Of a stretch of 64,000 nucleotides of DNA, positions 50,214-59,923 are shown piece by piece; position 1 is the first letter of the stretch, and every line of letters starts with the position of its first letter. The notes under the pieces were generated by a model. It made no database searches and had not been told where the DNA came from. It saw nothing but the letters and a program-made list of their open reading frames with translations. The position numbers and the translations under genes were made by a program. This DNA is from Streptomyces sp. NBC_00102 (lineage in GTDB: Bacteria > Actinomycetota > Actinomycetes > Streptomycetales > Streptomycetaceae), in NCBI RefSeq assembly GCF_026343115.1, contig NZ_JAPEMC010000001.1:3844001-3908000 (forward strand), in the 5' to 3' direction.

Positions 50214-52753
50214 CGCGCGTACTCGCCGGGCTGCGGGCCCGCTGGATCACCTTCGCCGGCTCCTTCGTCGCCCTCGCCCTCGGCGTGGGACTCGTGGCGG
50301 CCACCGGCCTCGCCCTCGCCGCCACGCTCGACGCGCCGGAGAGCGCGCCCGAGCGGTTCGCCGCCGCGCCGGTGGTGGTCGAGGGCGCCGACACGCTCCG
50401 GGTCGCCACCCCCATCGGCGTACGGACGCGGCCGCTCGCCCGGCCCCGGCCCGTACCGGCCGCGCTGGTAGCCCGGCTCTCCGCCCTCGGGCCGACCGTC
50501 GAGGACCGCACCTTCCCCGTGGACTTCCCGGCCGCGGGCGGCCCGTACGAGGGCGCCGAAGTCGTCGGCCACCCCTGGTCGATCGCCGCCGCGACCCCGT
50601 ACCGGCTGACCTCGGGGCGCGCCCCCTCGGCGCCCGGCGAGACCGTCGCCGCGACCGGCCCGGACTCCTCGGTGCGCCCGGGGGACCGGATGCGGCTGCT
50701 GTTCCCGGGCGCCACGGGCCCGGGCGGCGGTGGCCGGAGCGTCACGGTGGTCGGTACCGTCGCCGCGACCGGATTCGAGACGGCGCTGTTCTTCACCGAC
50801 GCCGAGGCCGCACGGATCTCCCCGCCGGTCGACGCCCTGGTCGTGCACGCGGACCCGGCGGCCGTCACCGCGGAGGTGCGGGCGGCCGAGGCGCACGCTG
50901 CCGGGGGGAAGGCCCAGGAGACCCGGGTATCGGTCCTCACCGGCGCCGAACGACGCCGCGCGGACCCGGACCCCGACCGCGACAAGGAGGCACTCGCCTC
51001 CGTCAACGCGCTGCTCGGCACCGCGGCGGGCATCACCGCCTTCGTCTCGGCCGCCGTGGTGGCGTCCACCTTCTCCTTCGCGGTGGCCCAGCGAAGAAGG
51101 GAGTTCGGGCTCCTGCGCACGGCGGGTGCCACTCCTGGGCAGATCCGCCGGACCGTGTACGCCGAGGCGGTACTCGTCGGGGTACTGGCCTCGTCCGCAG
51201 GATGCTGGTGGGGCAGGGCGGGAGCGCCACGCCTCGTCGCCTGGATGGCGGACCGGGGCATCGCCCCCGCCTGGTTCGTGATCGGCGACCGGACCTGGCC
51301 GCTGCACGTCGCGTTCTGGAGCGGGCTGGCCGTGGCGGTGGCCGGAGCGGCCGTCTCCGCCCACCGGGCGGGGCGCACCGGACCCACCCAGGCGCTGCGT
51401 GAGGCGGCCGTCGACGGCGGAGCCATGCCGCTGCTCCGCCGGGTCCTGGCAACTCTGGTCGTGGGCGGCGGAATCGGCCTGCTGGTGATGGCGCTGGTCT
51501 CCGACCCCGGCGAACTCCTCAAGCGCAAGACCTACCTGACACAGCCGATGGTGCTCATCGCCGGATGCGCCCTCCTCGCGCCCGTCCTGGTGCCGCCGGC
51601 CGTCCGGCTGCTCACCCTGCTGCCCGCCCGACTGCCCGGAGCCTCCGGTCTGCTGGCCCGGGCGAACGCCTCGGCGGCCGTCCGCAGGACATCCGCGATC
51701 GCCGCGCCCGTCCTCATCACGGTAGCCCTGGCCACCGTCCTCCTCGGGACCACCGGGACCCTTGCCGCGGCCGAGGAGTCCGAGGCGCTGACCCGTACCT
51801 CCGCCGATTTCGTGGTCACCGCGGAGACCGGACACCGCCCCCTGCCGCAGGAGTTCGTGGACCGCGCCGGAGGCGTGCCGGGCGCGGTGGTCAGTGCCTC
51901 CCGCTCCACCGGGGTCACCGTCATCGAGGAGGGCGTCGCGCTCGTCTCCTGGGAAGCGGCGGCGGTGGACCCGGAGGCCTTCGCGAAGGTGTCGGCCCTG
52001 CCGGTCGCCGCGGGCTCCCTCGCGGACCTCGACGACGACAGCATCGTGGTCACCGAGGAGTGGCTGACCAAGAAGGTCGGCGAGCGGGTCTCCGTCCGGC
52101 TGGGCGACGGCCGGAAGGCGTCCCTGCGCATCGCGGCCGTACTGCGCACCGGCACCGGTGACCGCGGAGTCCTGCTCGGCGCCCGCAACGCCGCGGGCGC
52201 CCCGGTGGACCGCCTCGACATCACGGTGGCGCCCGGCGCCGACCGTACGGCGGTCACCGCCGCGCTCCGCGCGGCGGGCCGGGCCACCGGGACCGAAGTG
52301 ACGACCGCCCGCCAGTGGGCCACCGCACACCACCCCCGCACCCGGGAGGCCACCCGGATCGGACTGCTGATGGTGCTCGGCATCGCTCTGCTCTGTACCG
52401 GGATCGCCCTGGTCAACACCCTGGTGATGGCCACCTCGGACCGGACCCGCGACTTCGCCTTACTGCGGCTGGCGGGCGCGACCACCGGCCAGGTGCTGCG
52501 GATCGTCGCCGTCGAGGCGCTGGTGGTGGTCGGCGTCGGCGCCCTGCTCGGCCTCGCCGTCTCCGCGGTCGACCTGGGTGCCGTACGGGGGGCACTGGCC
52601 CTGCTCGGCGTGCACACGGGCGTCGCGGTGCCCTGGGCGGCCATCGGCGCGGTGCTCGCCGGCGCCGCGGTGATCGCCGTGGTGGCCGCCGTACTCCCGG
52701 CGGCGCGGGCGCTCCGGGCCCGCCCCGTGGAGGCGGTCGGCGCGCGGGAGTAG
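50207..52753 (+). CDS. FtsX-like ABC transporter permease
   Basis: This 848-residue protein has two FtsX domains. The first TM lies near residue 15-35, a large extracytoplasmic domain follows, and FtsX segments appear in QRRREFGLLRTAGATPGQIRR and DRTRDFALLRLAGATTGQVLR. The GTG start overlaps the ATPase stop. With the divergent two-component system this resembles modules that respond to cell-envelope antibiotics or export lipids and peptides, but substrate is not evident. A 16-bp terminator follows. Confidence 0.93.
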   Translation: MLTRVLAGLRARWITFAGSFVALALGVGLVAATGLALAATLDAPESAPERFAAAPVVVEGADTLRVATPIGVRTRPLARPRPVPAALVARLSALGPTVEDRTFPVDFPAAGGPYEGAEVVGHPWSIAAATPYRLTSGRAPSAPGETVAATGPDSSVRPGDRMRLLFPGATGPGGGGRSVTVVGTVAATGFETALFFTDAEAARISPPVDALVVHADPAAVTAEVRAAEAHAAGGKAQETRVSVLTGAERRRADPDPDRDKEALASVNALLGTAAGITAFVSAAVVASTFSFAVAQRRREFGLLRTAGATPGQIRRTVYAEAVLVGVLASSAGCWWGRAGAPRLVAWMADRGIAPAWFVIGDRTWPLHVAFWSGLAVAVAGAAVSAHRAGRTGPTQALREAAVDGGAMPLLRRVLATLVVGGGIGLLVMALVSDPGELLKRKTYLTQPMVLIAGCALLAPVLVPPAVRLLTLLPARLPGASGLLARANASAAVRRTSAIAAPVLITVALATVLLGTTGTLAAAEESEALTRTSADFVVTAETGHRPLPQEFVDRAGGVPGAVVSASRSTGVTVIEEGVALVSWEAAAVDPEAFAKVSALPVAAGSLADLDDDSIVVTEEWLTKKVGERVSVRLGDGRKASLRIAAVLRTGTGDRGVLLGARNAAGAPVDRLDITVAPGADRTAVTAALRAAGRATGTEVTTARQWATAHHPRTREATRIGLLMVLGIALLCTGIALVNTLVMATSDRTRDFALLRLAGATTGQVLRIVAVEALVVVGVGALLGLAVSAVDLGAVRGALALLGVHTGVAVPWAAIGAVLAGAAVIAVVAAVLPAARALRARPVEAVGARE

Positions 52754-52785
52754 GAGGCGCAGAGGACGGGGCGGGAGAGCCTGCG

Positions 52786-52821
52786 GACTCCGGCCGGGGA
52801 CGTGCGTCCCCGGCCGGAGTC
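52786..52821. terminator. 16-bp perfect terminator after the ABC permease
   Basis: The arms at 52786-52801 and 52806-52821 pair perfectly around GTGC. It reaches into the last codons of the convergent kinase gene. Confidence 0.92.
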
Positions 52822-53500
52822 ACCTGCCGTACGCGGCCACCAGGGCCTTCGCCTCGTCCAGTACCGCGTGTTCGGCGGCCGGGAGGCAGGGGTCCGCGGC
52901 CCGGTGGGCGGCGGCTCCGGCGAGTTCCTCGTCGGTTATCCCGCCGTCGCCCGCCATGGCGATCATCAGGGCGTTGAACAGGATGCCCACCCCCTCCGCC
53001 GCCGGGAAGCCGGGCGTGCGGGAGAGCTGCGCCAGGATCAGGGCCGACATGGCACGGTCCATGCCGGGAGGGCCCTCGGTGGTGTTGCTCCAGTCGATCA
53101 CCACCGGCCCGTGCCCGGTCAGCATCACGTTCTCGGGGTGCAGGTCGAGATGGAGGATGCGGACCTCCGGATCGGGGGAGACCCGCGGCGGCAGCGCGTG
53201 CAGTTCGCGCAGCAGCCCGGCGATCATCTCCCCGCCCTGCCGGGCGTCCAGGGACCCCGCCGTGAGCGCCTCGGCCATGGTGGGACCGGTCAGCCGCTGC
53301 AGCACGAGATCACCGGGGCCCGCCCCTTCGGCGGGCGGCCCGATCCGCGGCACCGGGAAGCCGAACGCGGCGAGGTAGGACATCACCGCCAGCTCGGGCG
53401 TGGTGTCGGCGGCAGCGCGGTAGCGGCGGAGGACCCAGGAATCGTCGAGTGCGTACACGTCGGCGCTGCGTCCCGACCCCAGTAGATGGCCAGTGTCCAT
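52820..53500 (-). CDS. APH-type phosphotransferase / small-molecule kinase
   Basis: The protein has 226 residues. A P-loop-like GSGRSADVYALDDSWVLRRYR is followed by the Brenner motif LHLDLHPENVML and the metal-binding Asp in VVIDWSN. These are the aminoglycoside phosphotransferase/choline kinase family hallmarks. It is shorter than most antibiotic-modifying members, so a metabolic or homoserine-kinase-like role is equally possible. The ribosome site is weak. The gene is divergent from the sigma factor. Confidence 0.85.
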   Translation of the reverse strand: MDTGHLLGSGRSADVYALDDSWVLRRYRAAADTTPELAVMSYLAAFGFPVPRIGPPAEGAGPGDLVLQRLTGPTMAEALTAGSLDARQGGEMIAGLLRELHALPPRVSPDPEVRILHLDLHPENVMLTGHGPVVIDWSNTTEGPPGMDRAMSALILAQLSRTPGFPAAEGVGILFNALMIAMAGDGGITDEELAGAAAHRAADPCLPAAEHAVLDEAKALVAAYGR

Positions 53501-53687
53501 GGCGCCGAACCTACCCGTGTACAGGGGGGTTGGGGAGCGGTGGGGGAACCGGATTCGCCCCGCCCGCCCGCGGGCGGACAACCGGCGGGAAATTTCTTGG
53601 CGTTCGCGTGAAACATTCTCCCCGGCCCGCCGCGTCGAAGGAGTGCGGGGCGCACGGCCGGACCGGCCGTGGGAGACGGGGGAGCGC

Positions 53688-54197
53688 ATGAGGAAGTCGC
53701 GAGTCGAGGACTTCAGGGAGTTCGCGGCGAGCTGCGCGGGCCAACTGTACCGATCGGCTGCGCTGTTGACCGGCGGAGACGTGCACCTGGCCGAGGATCT
53801 CGTCCAGGAGACGCTCGGCCGGATGTACATGCTGTGGGGCCGTGTCCACCGGATCGACAATCCGGCCGCGTACGCGCAGACCGTGCTCGTCCGCGCCTTC
53901 CTCACGCACCGCAGACGCCGTTCCGCCGGCGAACGCCCCCTCGCGGAAGTGCCGGACAGGGTCTCCGCCGCCGGCACGGACCCGGCCCTGCGCATGACGC
54001 TGATCGACGCCCTCGACAAACTCGCCCCGAAGGACCGGGCGGTGGTGGTGCTGAGGTACTGGGAGGACTGCAGCATCGAGCAGACCGCCGAAGCCCTCCG
54101 GACCAGCCCGGCGGCCGTACGGACCCGGTGCGTACGGGCGCTGGCCCGGCTGCGCACCCTGCTCGGCGGCAGCCTCGCCGAGTTCGCCACGCACTGA
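53688..54197 (+). CDS. ECF sigma factor, SigE-family (actinobacterial)
   Basis: This 169-residue protein has region 2 (FAASCAGQLYRSAALLTGGDVHLAEDLVQETLGRMYMLWGRV) and region 4 (LDKLAPKDRAVVVLRYWEDCSIEQTAEALRTSPAAVRTRCVRALARL), in the order of the Streptomyces SigE-group ECF factors. The ATG at 53688 follows GGGGGAG closely. The downstream membrane protein may be its regulator, as gene pairs of this type are common. Note that it is not the cell-envelope sigma E itself. Confidence 0.92.
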   Translation: MRKSRVEDFREFAASCAGQLYRSAALLTGGDVHLAEDLVQETLGRMYMLWGRVHRIDNPAAYAQTVLVRAFLTHRRRRSAGERPLAEVPDRVSAAGTDPALRMTLIDALDKLAPKDRAVVVLRYWEDCSIEQTAEALRTSPAAVRTRCVRALARLRTLLGGSLAEFATH

Positions 54198-54297
54198 ACC
54201 GCGCACCGGATTGCGCACCGAACGCCGCACCGAACCGTGCACCGAACCGCGCACCCGAACCACGCACCGAACGCCGCACCCGAACCGCACCCGAACC
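54191..54297. repeat. 12-mer tandem array after the sigma factor
   Basis: Nine degenerate units of GCACCGAACCGC (11-13 bases each) begin in the last codons of the sigma gene and fill the first half of the gap to the next gene. Confidence 0.88.
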
Positions 54298-54319
54298 GCA
54301 CCCGGGCCCCGCGCTCATC

Positions 54320-54375
54320 CGCACCGGCCCTCCGTACCCGCTCCCTCCGCACCGGCCCTCCGTACCCGCTCCCTC
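54320..54375. repeat. Two adjacent perfect 28-bp direct repeats
   Basis: Copies at 54320-54347 and 54348-54375 are identical. They occupy the region where the promoter or leader of the downstream membrane protein should be, 60 bases before its ATG. Confidence 0.92.
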
Positions 54376-54434
54376 AGCGCCCGCCCCGCCCCTGCGCCTC
54401 GCACCTCCACACGACGAGAAGTGGTCACTCTGCC

Positions 54435-55751
54435 ATGCCCTTTGAAGATGATCTGAGCGGTGAACTCCGCCGCACCGGCGATTCCTTCGAGCTCTCCGAC
54501 CGGACCGCGCTGCTCGACGGCGCCGTCGCGATCGGCCGGCGCGGGGTGCGGCGGCGCAGGATCGCCACCGCCACCGGAGGCGCGCTCGCGCTGGCTCTCG
54601 TCGCCCTCGGCGGCGGTCTGGCGACCGGGCTGGTCGGGGGGGCCGGCCCCACCACCGATCTGGCGTCGGGTACGCACTCCGTGTCCCCGGGCGCCGGCGG
54701 GGAGAGCGGGGTCTCCGGCTCGGAGATGGTCGAGACGCTCGCCGCGCTGCTGCCCGGCGGGAAGGTCTCCGAGGGCTCCGGTATCGGTACCGGGGAGCTG
54801 GAGGACGGCGCGGCGGCGTCGGCCTCGGTCCTCTACGACGACGGCGACGGACCCGTCACCGTCACCGCCTCGCTCTACCCGACGCCGCAGTACGTACGGG
54901 CCCGGGGCACGGAGGGCGCCTGCGCGGACGAGCCGGGCGCCCTGAGGGACATGCCGGAGGGCGTGGCGCTGACCCACGACACGGTCGGCGGGCCCGCCCT
55001 CACCGCCGGCTCCGGCGGGAAGGCGTCCGCCGCCGAGTGCCCGACCCCCGTGGACGCGGCCGCTCCGCAGGAGGAGCTCGTCGGCTACCGCTTCCGCGGC
55101 CTGGCGGTGGGCGGGGTGACCGTCGACGTCCGCGCCTACAGCGGGGTGCTCGACGCGGGTGCCGTGGGCGTCCGCTCCACGCCGCCGCTCGACCAGGGTC
55201 AGCTCGCCGCGCTCGGGCAGTCCGCGAAGTGGGCGCCGCTGGTCCAGCGCATGAAGGTGGTCGTCGCCGCGCAGGAGAAGCGTCACGAGGCCTCGCCCAC
55301 CGCGAGCCCCGCCCCCGAACTCGACTACTCCACGCTGATGCCCACGCTGCTGAAGCTGCTCCCGAAGGACGTCACGGTGGTCCGCCAGGAACAGCAGGAC
55401 GGCGGCGAGTACGCCGAGGTGGTCGTGGACGACGGGCAGGGGCAGTCCCTCCTCGGGATCAACGTCCAGCGCGACATGCGGGACGTGGCGGGCGACCTGT
55501 ACGGCGGCGCCGAGACGCTCCCCGACGGCACCCTCCTCGCGGTCACCCAGGCGCCCGGCGAGAAGGGCGGGGACGGAATCGTCCAGTGGACGGCCGACTC
55601 GATGCGCCCCGACGGCATGCGGGTGGTCGTCATGGCCTTCAACGGCCCCCGGCAGGACGGGGCGGCCACCCGGTCCGAACCCGCGCTCTCCATCGATGAA
55701 CTGAAGGCACTGGTCACCTCTCCGAAGTGGCTCAAGCTCCAGGTGAAGTAG
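54435..55751 (+). CDS. Membrane-anchored protein of unknown function next to the ECF sigma factor
   Basis: The protein has 438 residues with a short cytoplasmic N-terminus (MPFEDDLSGELRRTGDSF), a basic RRGVRRRR stop and one TM helix near residues 45-68. A large extracytoplasmic part of mixed alpha/beta pattern and a repeated organisation follows: SEMVETLAALLPGG near 97 and LMPTLLKLLPKD near 295 suggest two related domains. An N-terminal cytoplasmic tail plus a single TM resembles anti-sigma factors of the SigE-family gene pairs, but there is no ZAS motif. No enzymatic motif is seen. Confidence 0.75.
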   Translation: MPFEDDLSGELRRTGDSFELSDRTALLDGAVAIGRRGVRRRRIATATGGALALALVALGGGLATGLVGGAGPTTDLASGTHSVSPGAGGESGVSGSEMVETLAALLPGGKVSEGSGIGTGELEDGAAASASVLYDDGDGPVTVTASLYPTPQYVRARGTEGACADEPGALRDMPEGVALTHDTVGGPALTAGSGGKASAAECPTPVDAAAPQEELVGYRFRGLAVGGVTVDVRAYSGVLDAGAVGVRSTPPLDQGQLAALGQSAKWAPLVQRMKVVVAAQEKRHEASPTASPAPELDYSTLMPTLLKLLPKDVTVVRQEQQDGGEYAEVVVDDGQGQSLLGINVQRDMRDVAGDLYGGAETLPDGTLLAVTQAPGEKGGDGIVQWTADSMRPDGMRVVVMAFNGPRQDGAATRSEPALSIDELKALVTSPKWLKLQVK

Positions 55752-55842
55752 CCGAAGGCCGCCGGTGCCCCGGCGCACCGCCCGACTCCGCACCACCGGG
55801 CGGGCACCGGGCCGCCGCAGGCTGCGGGTGGTCCCGGCGCAC

Positions 55843-57558
55843 TCACTTCGCGTCCGAGTACCGCTCCACCACCGCCGTGGTGAACGGGAACCGCACCGGC
55901 GTCTCGCCGAAGGCGATCCGCCCGGCCAGCTCACCGGCCTCGCGGATCGCCCTCACCACGCGCTCGGCCTCCTCGGCCGGGCAGTGCACGATCACCTCGT
56001 CGTGCTGGAAGAAGACCAGCTCCGCCCGGAGCTCCTCCTCGGCGAGCGTGCGGCGCAGCGCGGCGAGGAGCAGCAGCGCCCAGTCGGCGGCGCTGCCCTG
56101 CACCACGAAGTTGCGGGTGAAGCGGCCGCGGGCCCGCGCGTCGGAGGAGGCGTACCCGGGGGTGAAGCCGTACCCCCGGCGGCCGTCCCCGGAGCCGTCC
56201 TCCTCGCCCGCGCCGCCCTCCTGCGGCAGCCCCGCCTCGCCGTCGTCCCCGGCCCCGGCGGCGGGCGGGCTGGTCCGCCCGAGCCAGGTCCGTACGAGAC
56301 GGCCCTCCTCGCCCGCCTTCGCCGCGTCGTCGACGTACCCCACGGCCAGCGGGAAGCGGCGGCGCAGCGCGGCGAGGTTCTTCAGGCCGTCGCCGGAGGT
56401 CTGGCCGTAGACCGCGCCGAGCAGGGCCACCTTCGCCTGGTCCCGGTCGCCCCGGAAGGCGCGGTCGGAGAGTGCGGCGTAGAGGTCGCCCTCGTCTCCC
56501 GCGACCTCCATCAGCCCGGGGTCGCGGGAGATCGCGGCGAGGACCCGGGGCTCCATCTGGTCGGCGTCGGCGACGACGAGCCGCCAGCCCTCGTCCGCGA
56601 CGACGGCCCGCCGGATCACCTTCGGGATCTGGAGCGCCCCGCCGCCGTTCGTCGTCCAGCGCCCGCTGACGGAGCCGCCGGGGGTGTACTCGGGGCGGAA
56701 GCGGCCCTCGCGCACCCAGTCCTGGAGCCAGCCCCAGCCGTGCGCGGTCCAGATGCGGTAGAGCTTCTTGTACGCGAGGAGGGGCTCCACCGCCGGGTGG
56801 TCGATCTCCTCCAGTTGCCAGCGCCGGGTCGAGGTCACCCTGATCCCGGCCCCGGCGAACGCCTTGATCACGTCGGCCGGCAGATCGGGCCGCACCCGCC
56901 GCCCGAACGCCGCCGAGACCTGGTCCGCCAGTTCGGCGAGCCTGCGGGGCTCGCCGCCGCCCGCGTACCGCTCGCCGAGCAGCTCGTTCAGCAGCGCCCG
57001 GTGCACGTCGGCACGCCAGGGCATCCCGGCCCGGTTCATCTCGGCGGCGACCAGCATCCCGGCCGACTCCGTGCCGGTGAGCAGCAGCATCCGGTCCGGG
57101 TGCTCGGCCTCGGCGTGGCGGCGCAGCTGGTCGGCGTAGACGTCGAGGAGCCCCTCGAACGGCACCTCGGTGCCGGAGGACTGCTCGAAGAGCGGGGACT
57201 GTGCCCCCGGCTCGGCACCCCGGGGCGGCGGATCGGCGGGTACGGGGGCGTTGCGCAGCCGGGCCAGGGCCGCCGCGGCGGAACGGGGTTCGCCGAGCCG
57301 CCCCGCGTGGCCGAGGAGGAGCAGTTCGGCGCACTCGATGTCGTAGCACCGCTCGACGCGGACCCCGGCGGCGAGCAGCCGCGGGTAGACCTCGGCGGTG
57401 GACCGCCACACCCAGCGCACCACGTCGGGGCGCGCCCGGACCGCCTCGGCGAGGTCGGGTTCCCGGAGCACCGGACCGGCCGGTCGCCCGTCCCGTTCCA
57501 GCGGGACGAGCAGCGCGCCGCCGCCCTCCGCCGGGGCCAGGGCCCACCGTTCCGTCAT
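55843..57558 (-). CDS. Family A DNA polymerase with 3'-5' exonuclease-like domain, no 5' nuclease
   Basis: The protein has 571 residues, much shorter than PolA (about 900). Polymerase motif A is VVADADQMEPRVLA, motif B is RDQAKVALLGAVYGQ and motif C is FFQHDEV, all intact. The N-terminal 200 residues correspond to a diverged DnaQ/PolI-exo-like region without an obvious DEDD set; no 5' nuclease domain is present. Actinobacteria carry such an extra family A enzyme, annotated as bifunctional 3'-5' exonuclease/DNA polymerase; its role is probably repair or lesion bypass. The start at 57558 (MTERWAL) is chosen over ATGs at 57588 and 57591. Confidence 0.9.
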   Translation of the reverse strand: MTERWALAPAEGGGALLVPLERDGRPAGPVLREPDLAEAVRARPDVVRWVWRSTAEVYPRLLAAGVRVERCYDIECAELLLLGHAGRLGEPRSAAAALARLRNAPVPADPPPRGAEPGAQSPLFEQSSGTEVPFEGLLDVYADQLRRHAEAEHPDRMLLLTGTESAGMLVAAEMNRAGMPWRADVHRALLNELLGERYAGGGEPRRLAELADQVSAAFGRRVRPDLPADVIKAFAGAGIRVTSTRRWQLEEIDHPAVEPLLAYKKLYRIWTAHGWGWLQDWVREGRFRPEYTPGGSVSGRWTTNGGGALQIPKVIRRAVVADEGWRLVVADADQMEPRVLAAISRDPGLMEVAGDEGDLYAALSDRAFRGDRDQAKVALLGAVYGQTSGDGLKNLAALRRRFPLAVGYVDDAAKAGEEGRLVRTWLGRTSPPAAGAGDDGEAGLPQEGGAGEEDGSGDGRRGYGFTPGYASSDARARGRFTRNFVVQGSAADWALLLLAALRRTLAEEELRAELVFFQHDEVIVHCPAEEAERVVRAIREAGELAGRIAFGETPVRFPFTTAVVERYSDAK

Positions 57559-57707
57559 GGTCCCGAGTCTGGCACCGGCCACTGACATCACCGGGGAACG
57601 GCCCCGGGCGGCGCCTCCCGGGAGGCAGCCCCGGAGGCCGGCCGGGAGGATCGGCTCGGGGGCGACGGCGAGCGGACCGCGGCGGGCGCGGGGAGTCAGG
57701 AGCAGAG

Positions 57708-58631
57708 ATGAAGGCGATCGTGTTCGAGGAGTACGGCGGCCCCGAGGTGCTGCGGCTCCAGGAGGTGGACGCCCCGCGAGTGGGGCCGGGACGGGTACGG
57801 GTGCGGGTCCGGGCCGCCGGGGTCAACCCGCTCGACTACAAGATCCGCAAGGGCTGGATGCGGGAGGCGGCCCCCACCGCGTTCCCGGCGACGCCCGGCA
57901 GCGAGTTCGCGGGCGTGGTGGAGGAGATCGGCGAGGGTGTCACCGACTTCGCCCCCGGCGACGAGGTGCTCGGCTACAGCGAGACCGGTTCGTACGCCAC
58001 CGAGGTGCTGGCCGTGCCGGAGAAGATCACCCGCAAGCCGGCCGACCTGGACTGGGAGACGGCCGCCGCGCTGCCGGTGGCCACCGAGACCGCTTCCCGG
58101 GTGCTCGACGAGCTGGCGCTGGACACCGGCGAGACGCTGCTGCTGCACGGTGCGGCCGGTGCGGTCGGCTCGGCCGCCGTGCAGCTCGCGACGGCCCGGG
58201 GCGCGACCGTCATCGGCACCGCGTCCCCCGCCAACCACGACTACCTCCGGGTGCTGGGCGCGACCCCGGTGGAGTACGGCCCCGGGCTCGTCGAACGGGT
58301 CCGCGCGCTGGCTCCCCAGGGTGTGGACGCGGTCTTCGACGCGGCGGGCCGGGGCGCGCTGCCGGACTCCATCGAGCTGCGCGGCGGTACGACGGACCGG
58401 GTGATCACCATCGCCGACGCGGACGCCCCCGCGCTCGGGGTGGCCTTCTCGGCCGGGGGCGGCGGTCCCTCCGCCGGGCGCCTCGCGGCCAACGCCCGGC
58501 GGGCCGTCCTGGGCGAGCTGCGCATCCCGGTCGACCACACGTATCCGCTGGCCCAGGCCGCCGAGGCACACCGGGTCAGCGAGGCCGGGCACGTCCGCGG
58601 AAAGCTGGTGCTGCTCCCGCAGGACGGGTGA
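57708..58631 (+). CDS. Zinc-independent NADP-dependent quinone oxidoreductase-like protein
   Basis: This 307-residue protein belongs to the medium-chain dehydrogenase/reductase superfamily: N-terminal GroES-like domain (MKAIVFEEYGGPEVLRL, GVNPLDYKIRKG, PGSEFAGVVEEIGEGV) and the nucleotide-binding motif HGAAGAVGSAAVQLA. Cysteines for zinc are absent, as in quinone reductases. AGGAG precedes the ATG. It is divergent from the polymerase gene. Confidence 0.9.
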   Translation: MKAIVFEEYGGPEVLRLQEVDAPRVGPGRVRVRVRAAGVNPLDYKIRKGWMREAAPTAFPATPGSEFAGVVEEIGEGVTDFAPGDEVLGYSETGSYATEVLAVPEKITRKPADLDWETAAALPVATETASRVLDELALDTGETLLLHGAAGAVGSAAVQLATARGATVIGTASPANHDYLRVLGATPVEYGPGLVERVRALAPQGVDAVFDAAGRGALPDSIELRGGTTDRVITIADADAPALGVAFSAGGGGPSAGRLAANARRAVLGELRIPVDHTYPLAQAAEAHRVSEAGHVRGKLVLLPQDG

Positions 58632-58670
58632 CCAGGCAGGCCGGGGGGCGTCCGCCTCTACCCTGAACCC

Positions 58671-59864
58671 ATGGAATCGGTGATCGACCAGGCGTGTGCG
58701 GCGGCCCTCTACGCGGAGGGCGACGCCGGTCTGGACACCGGTGCGTCGCTGCTCGCCGCCGCCCCGGACGCGGACGACGAGGCCCACCGGCGCGGCGAGG
58801 AGTTCCTCCGCCGCGCCTGGGCCCGGGGCTGGCAGCCCGCCGACGTCGTACGGTTCGTGCGCCGGGAGCTGGACGAGGAGCGGGCGGCCCTCGCCGCGAC
58901 CCTGATCGCCGCCGAGACCGCCGGCTACGCGGCGCTCCCGCCGCGCTGGTCCGGCCAGCTCGCCGAGCTGCCGCCGCCCGTGCCGCGCAACCGGCCCGAC
59001 CGCTTCTCGTACGCCTCCGCGCTGCTGGAGCTGTACCGGCTGCTGCTGCGGCTCCCCGCAGTGGAGGCGGTCGGGCCGCCGCCCGGCGGGACCCCGGCCG
59101 GGGGTTCGCACCTGCCGCCGCCCGCGCACGACGAACCCCGGATGCTCACCCGTATCCGCGCCCTGCTGGCGAAGGCGGAGGGGACGGACTTCCCGGAGGA
59201 GGCCGAGGCCCTCACCACCAAGGCGCAGGAGCTGATGGCCCGGCACAGCATCGACGAGGCGCTGCTCGCGGCCCGTACCCACAGCGGGGACCAGCCCGGC
59301 GCCTGCCGGATCGGCGTCGACGCCCCGTACGAGACGGCCAAGGCGATCCTGCTCGACGCGGTCGCCTCGGCGAACCGCTGCCGGGCCGTGTGGAACAGCG
59401 ACCTCGGCTTCACCACCGTCGTCGGCTTCGAGCCGGACCTGGAGGCGGTGGAACTCCTCTTCACCTCGCTGCTGGTGCAGGGCACCTCCGCGATGGCCCG
59501 GGCCGAGGCGGGACAGCGGGCCGGGGGCCGAAAGCGGACCAAGACGTTCCGGCAGTCCTTCCTGATGGCGTACGCCCAGCGCCTGGGCAGCCGGCTCGCC
59601 GCCGACACCGCCCGGGTCACCGCCGAGGCCGGCGCCGAAGCGGGGGGCGCCGACGGCGGTACGGACGGGCCCGGCGACGACGCGCTGCTCCCCGTGCTCG
59701 CCGCCCGCGACGTGGCGGTCTCCGGTGCGGCGGAGCGGATGTTCCCCCGGACCACGACCACCCGGGTGCGCGGCGCCACCGACCTGGACGGCTGGACCCA
59801 CGGCACCGAGGCCGCCGACCGGGCCCGGGTGGGCGGCCGCGAGGGCCGGGGCATCACCTCGTAG
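58671..59864 (+). CDS. DUF2786 domain protein
   Basis: The protein has 397 residues with a DUF2786 motif in the middle (MLTRIRALLAKAEGTDFPEEAEALTTKAQELMARHSID, about residues 159-196). DUF2786 proteins are common in actinobacteria and phages, and no biochemical role is established. The C-terminal part (QSFLMAYAQRLGSRLA, then a Gly-rich linker and RMFPRTTTTRVRG) is the usual extension. The gene is 39 bases after the oxidoreductase. Confidence 0.9.
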   Translation: MESVIDQACAAALYAEGDAGLDTGASLLAAAPDADDEAHRRGEEFLRRAWARGWQPADVVRFVRRELDEERAALAATLIAAETAGYAALPPRWSGQLAELPPPVPRNRPDRFSYASALLELYRLLLRLPAVEAVGPPPGGTPAGGSHLPPPAHDEPRMLTRIRALLAKAEGTDFPEEAEALTTKAQELMARHSIDEALLAARTHSGDQPGACRIGVDAPYETAKAILLDAVASANRCRAVWNSDLGFTTVVGFEPDLEAVELLFTSLLVQGTSAMARAEAGQRAGGRKRTKTFRQSFLMAYAQRLGSRLAADTARVTAEAGAEAGGADGGTDGPGDDALLPVLAARDVAVSGAAERMFPRTTTTRVRGATDLDGWTHGTEAADRARVGGREGRGITS

Positions 59865-59923
59865 GGGGCGGCGTCCGGTCCGTACGCGGACGTGGCCGAC
59901 CCCCGGTCCGTGGGCGGCCGGTC

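Noticed and set aside
49298..52333. Open minus-strand frame extending the histidine kinase to more than 1400 residues
   Set aside because: It lies opposite the ABC ATPase and permease, which have full motifs, and its extension has no domain or membrane pattern. It is a GC-bias shadow.
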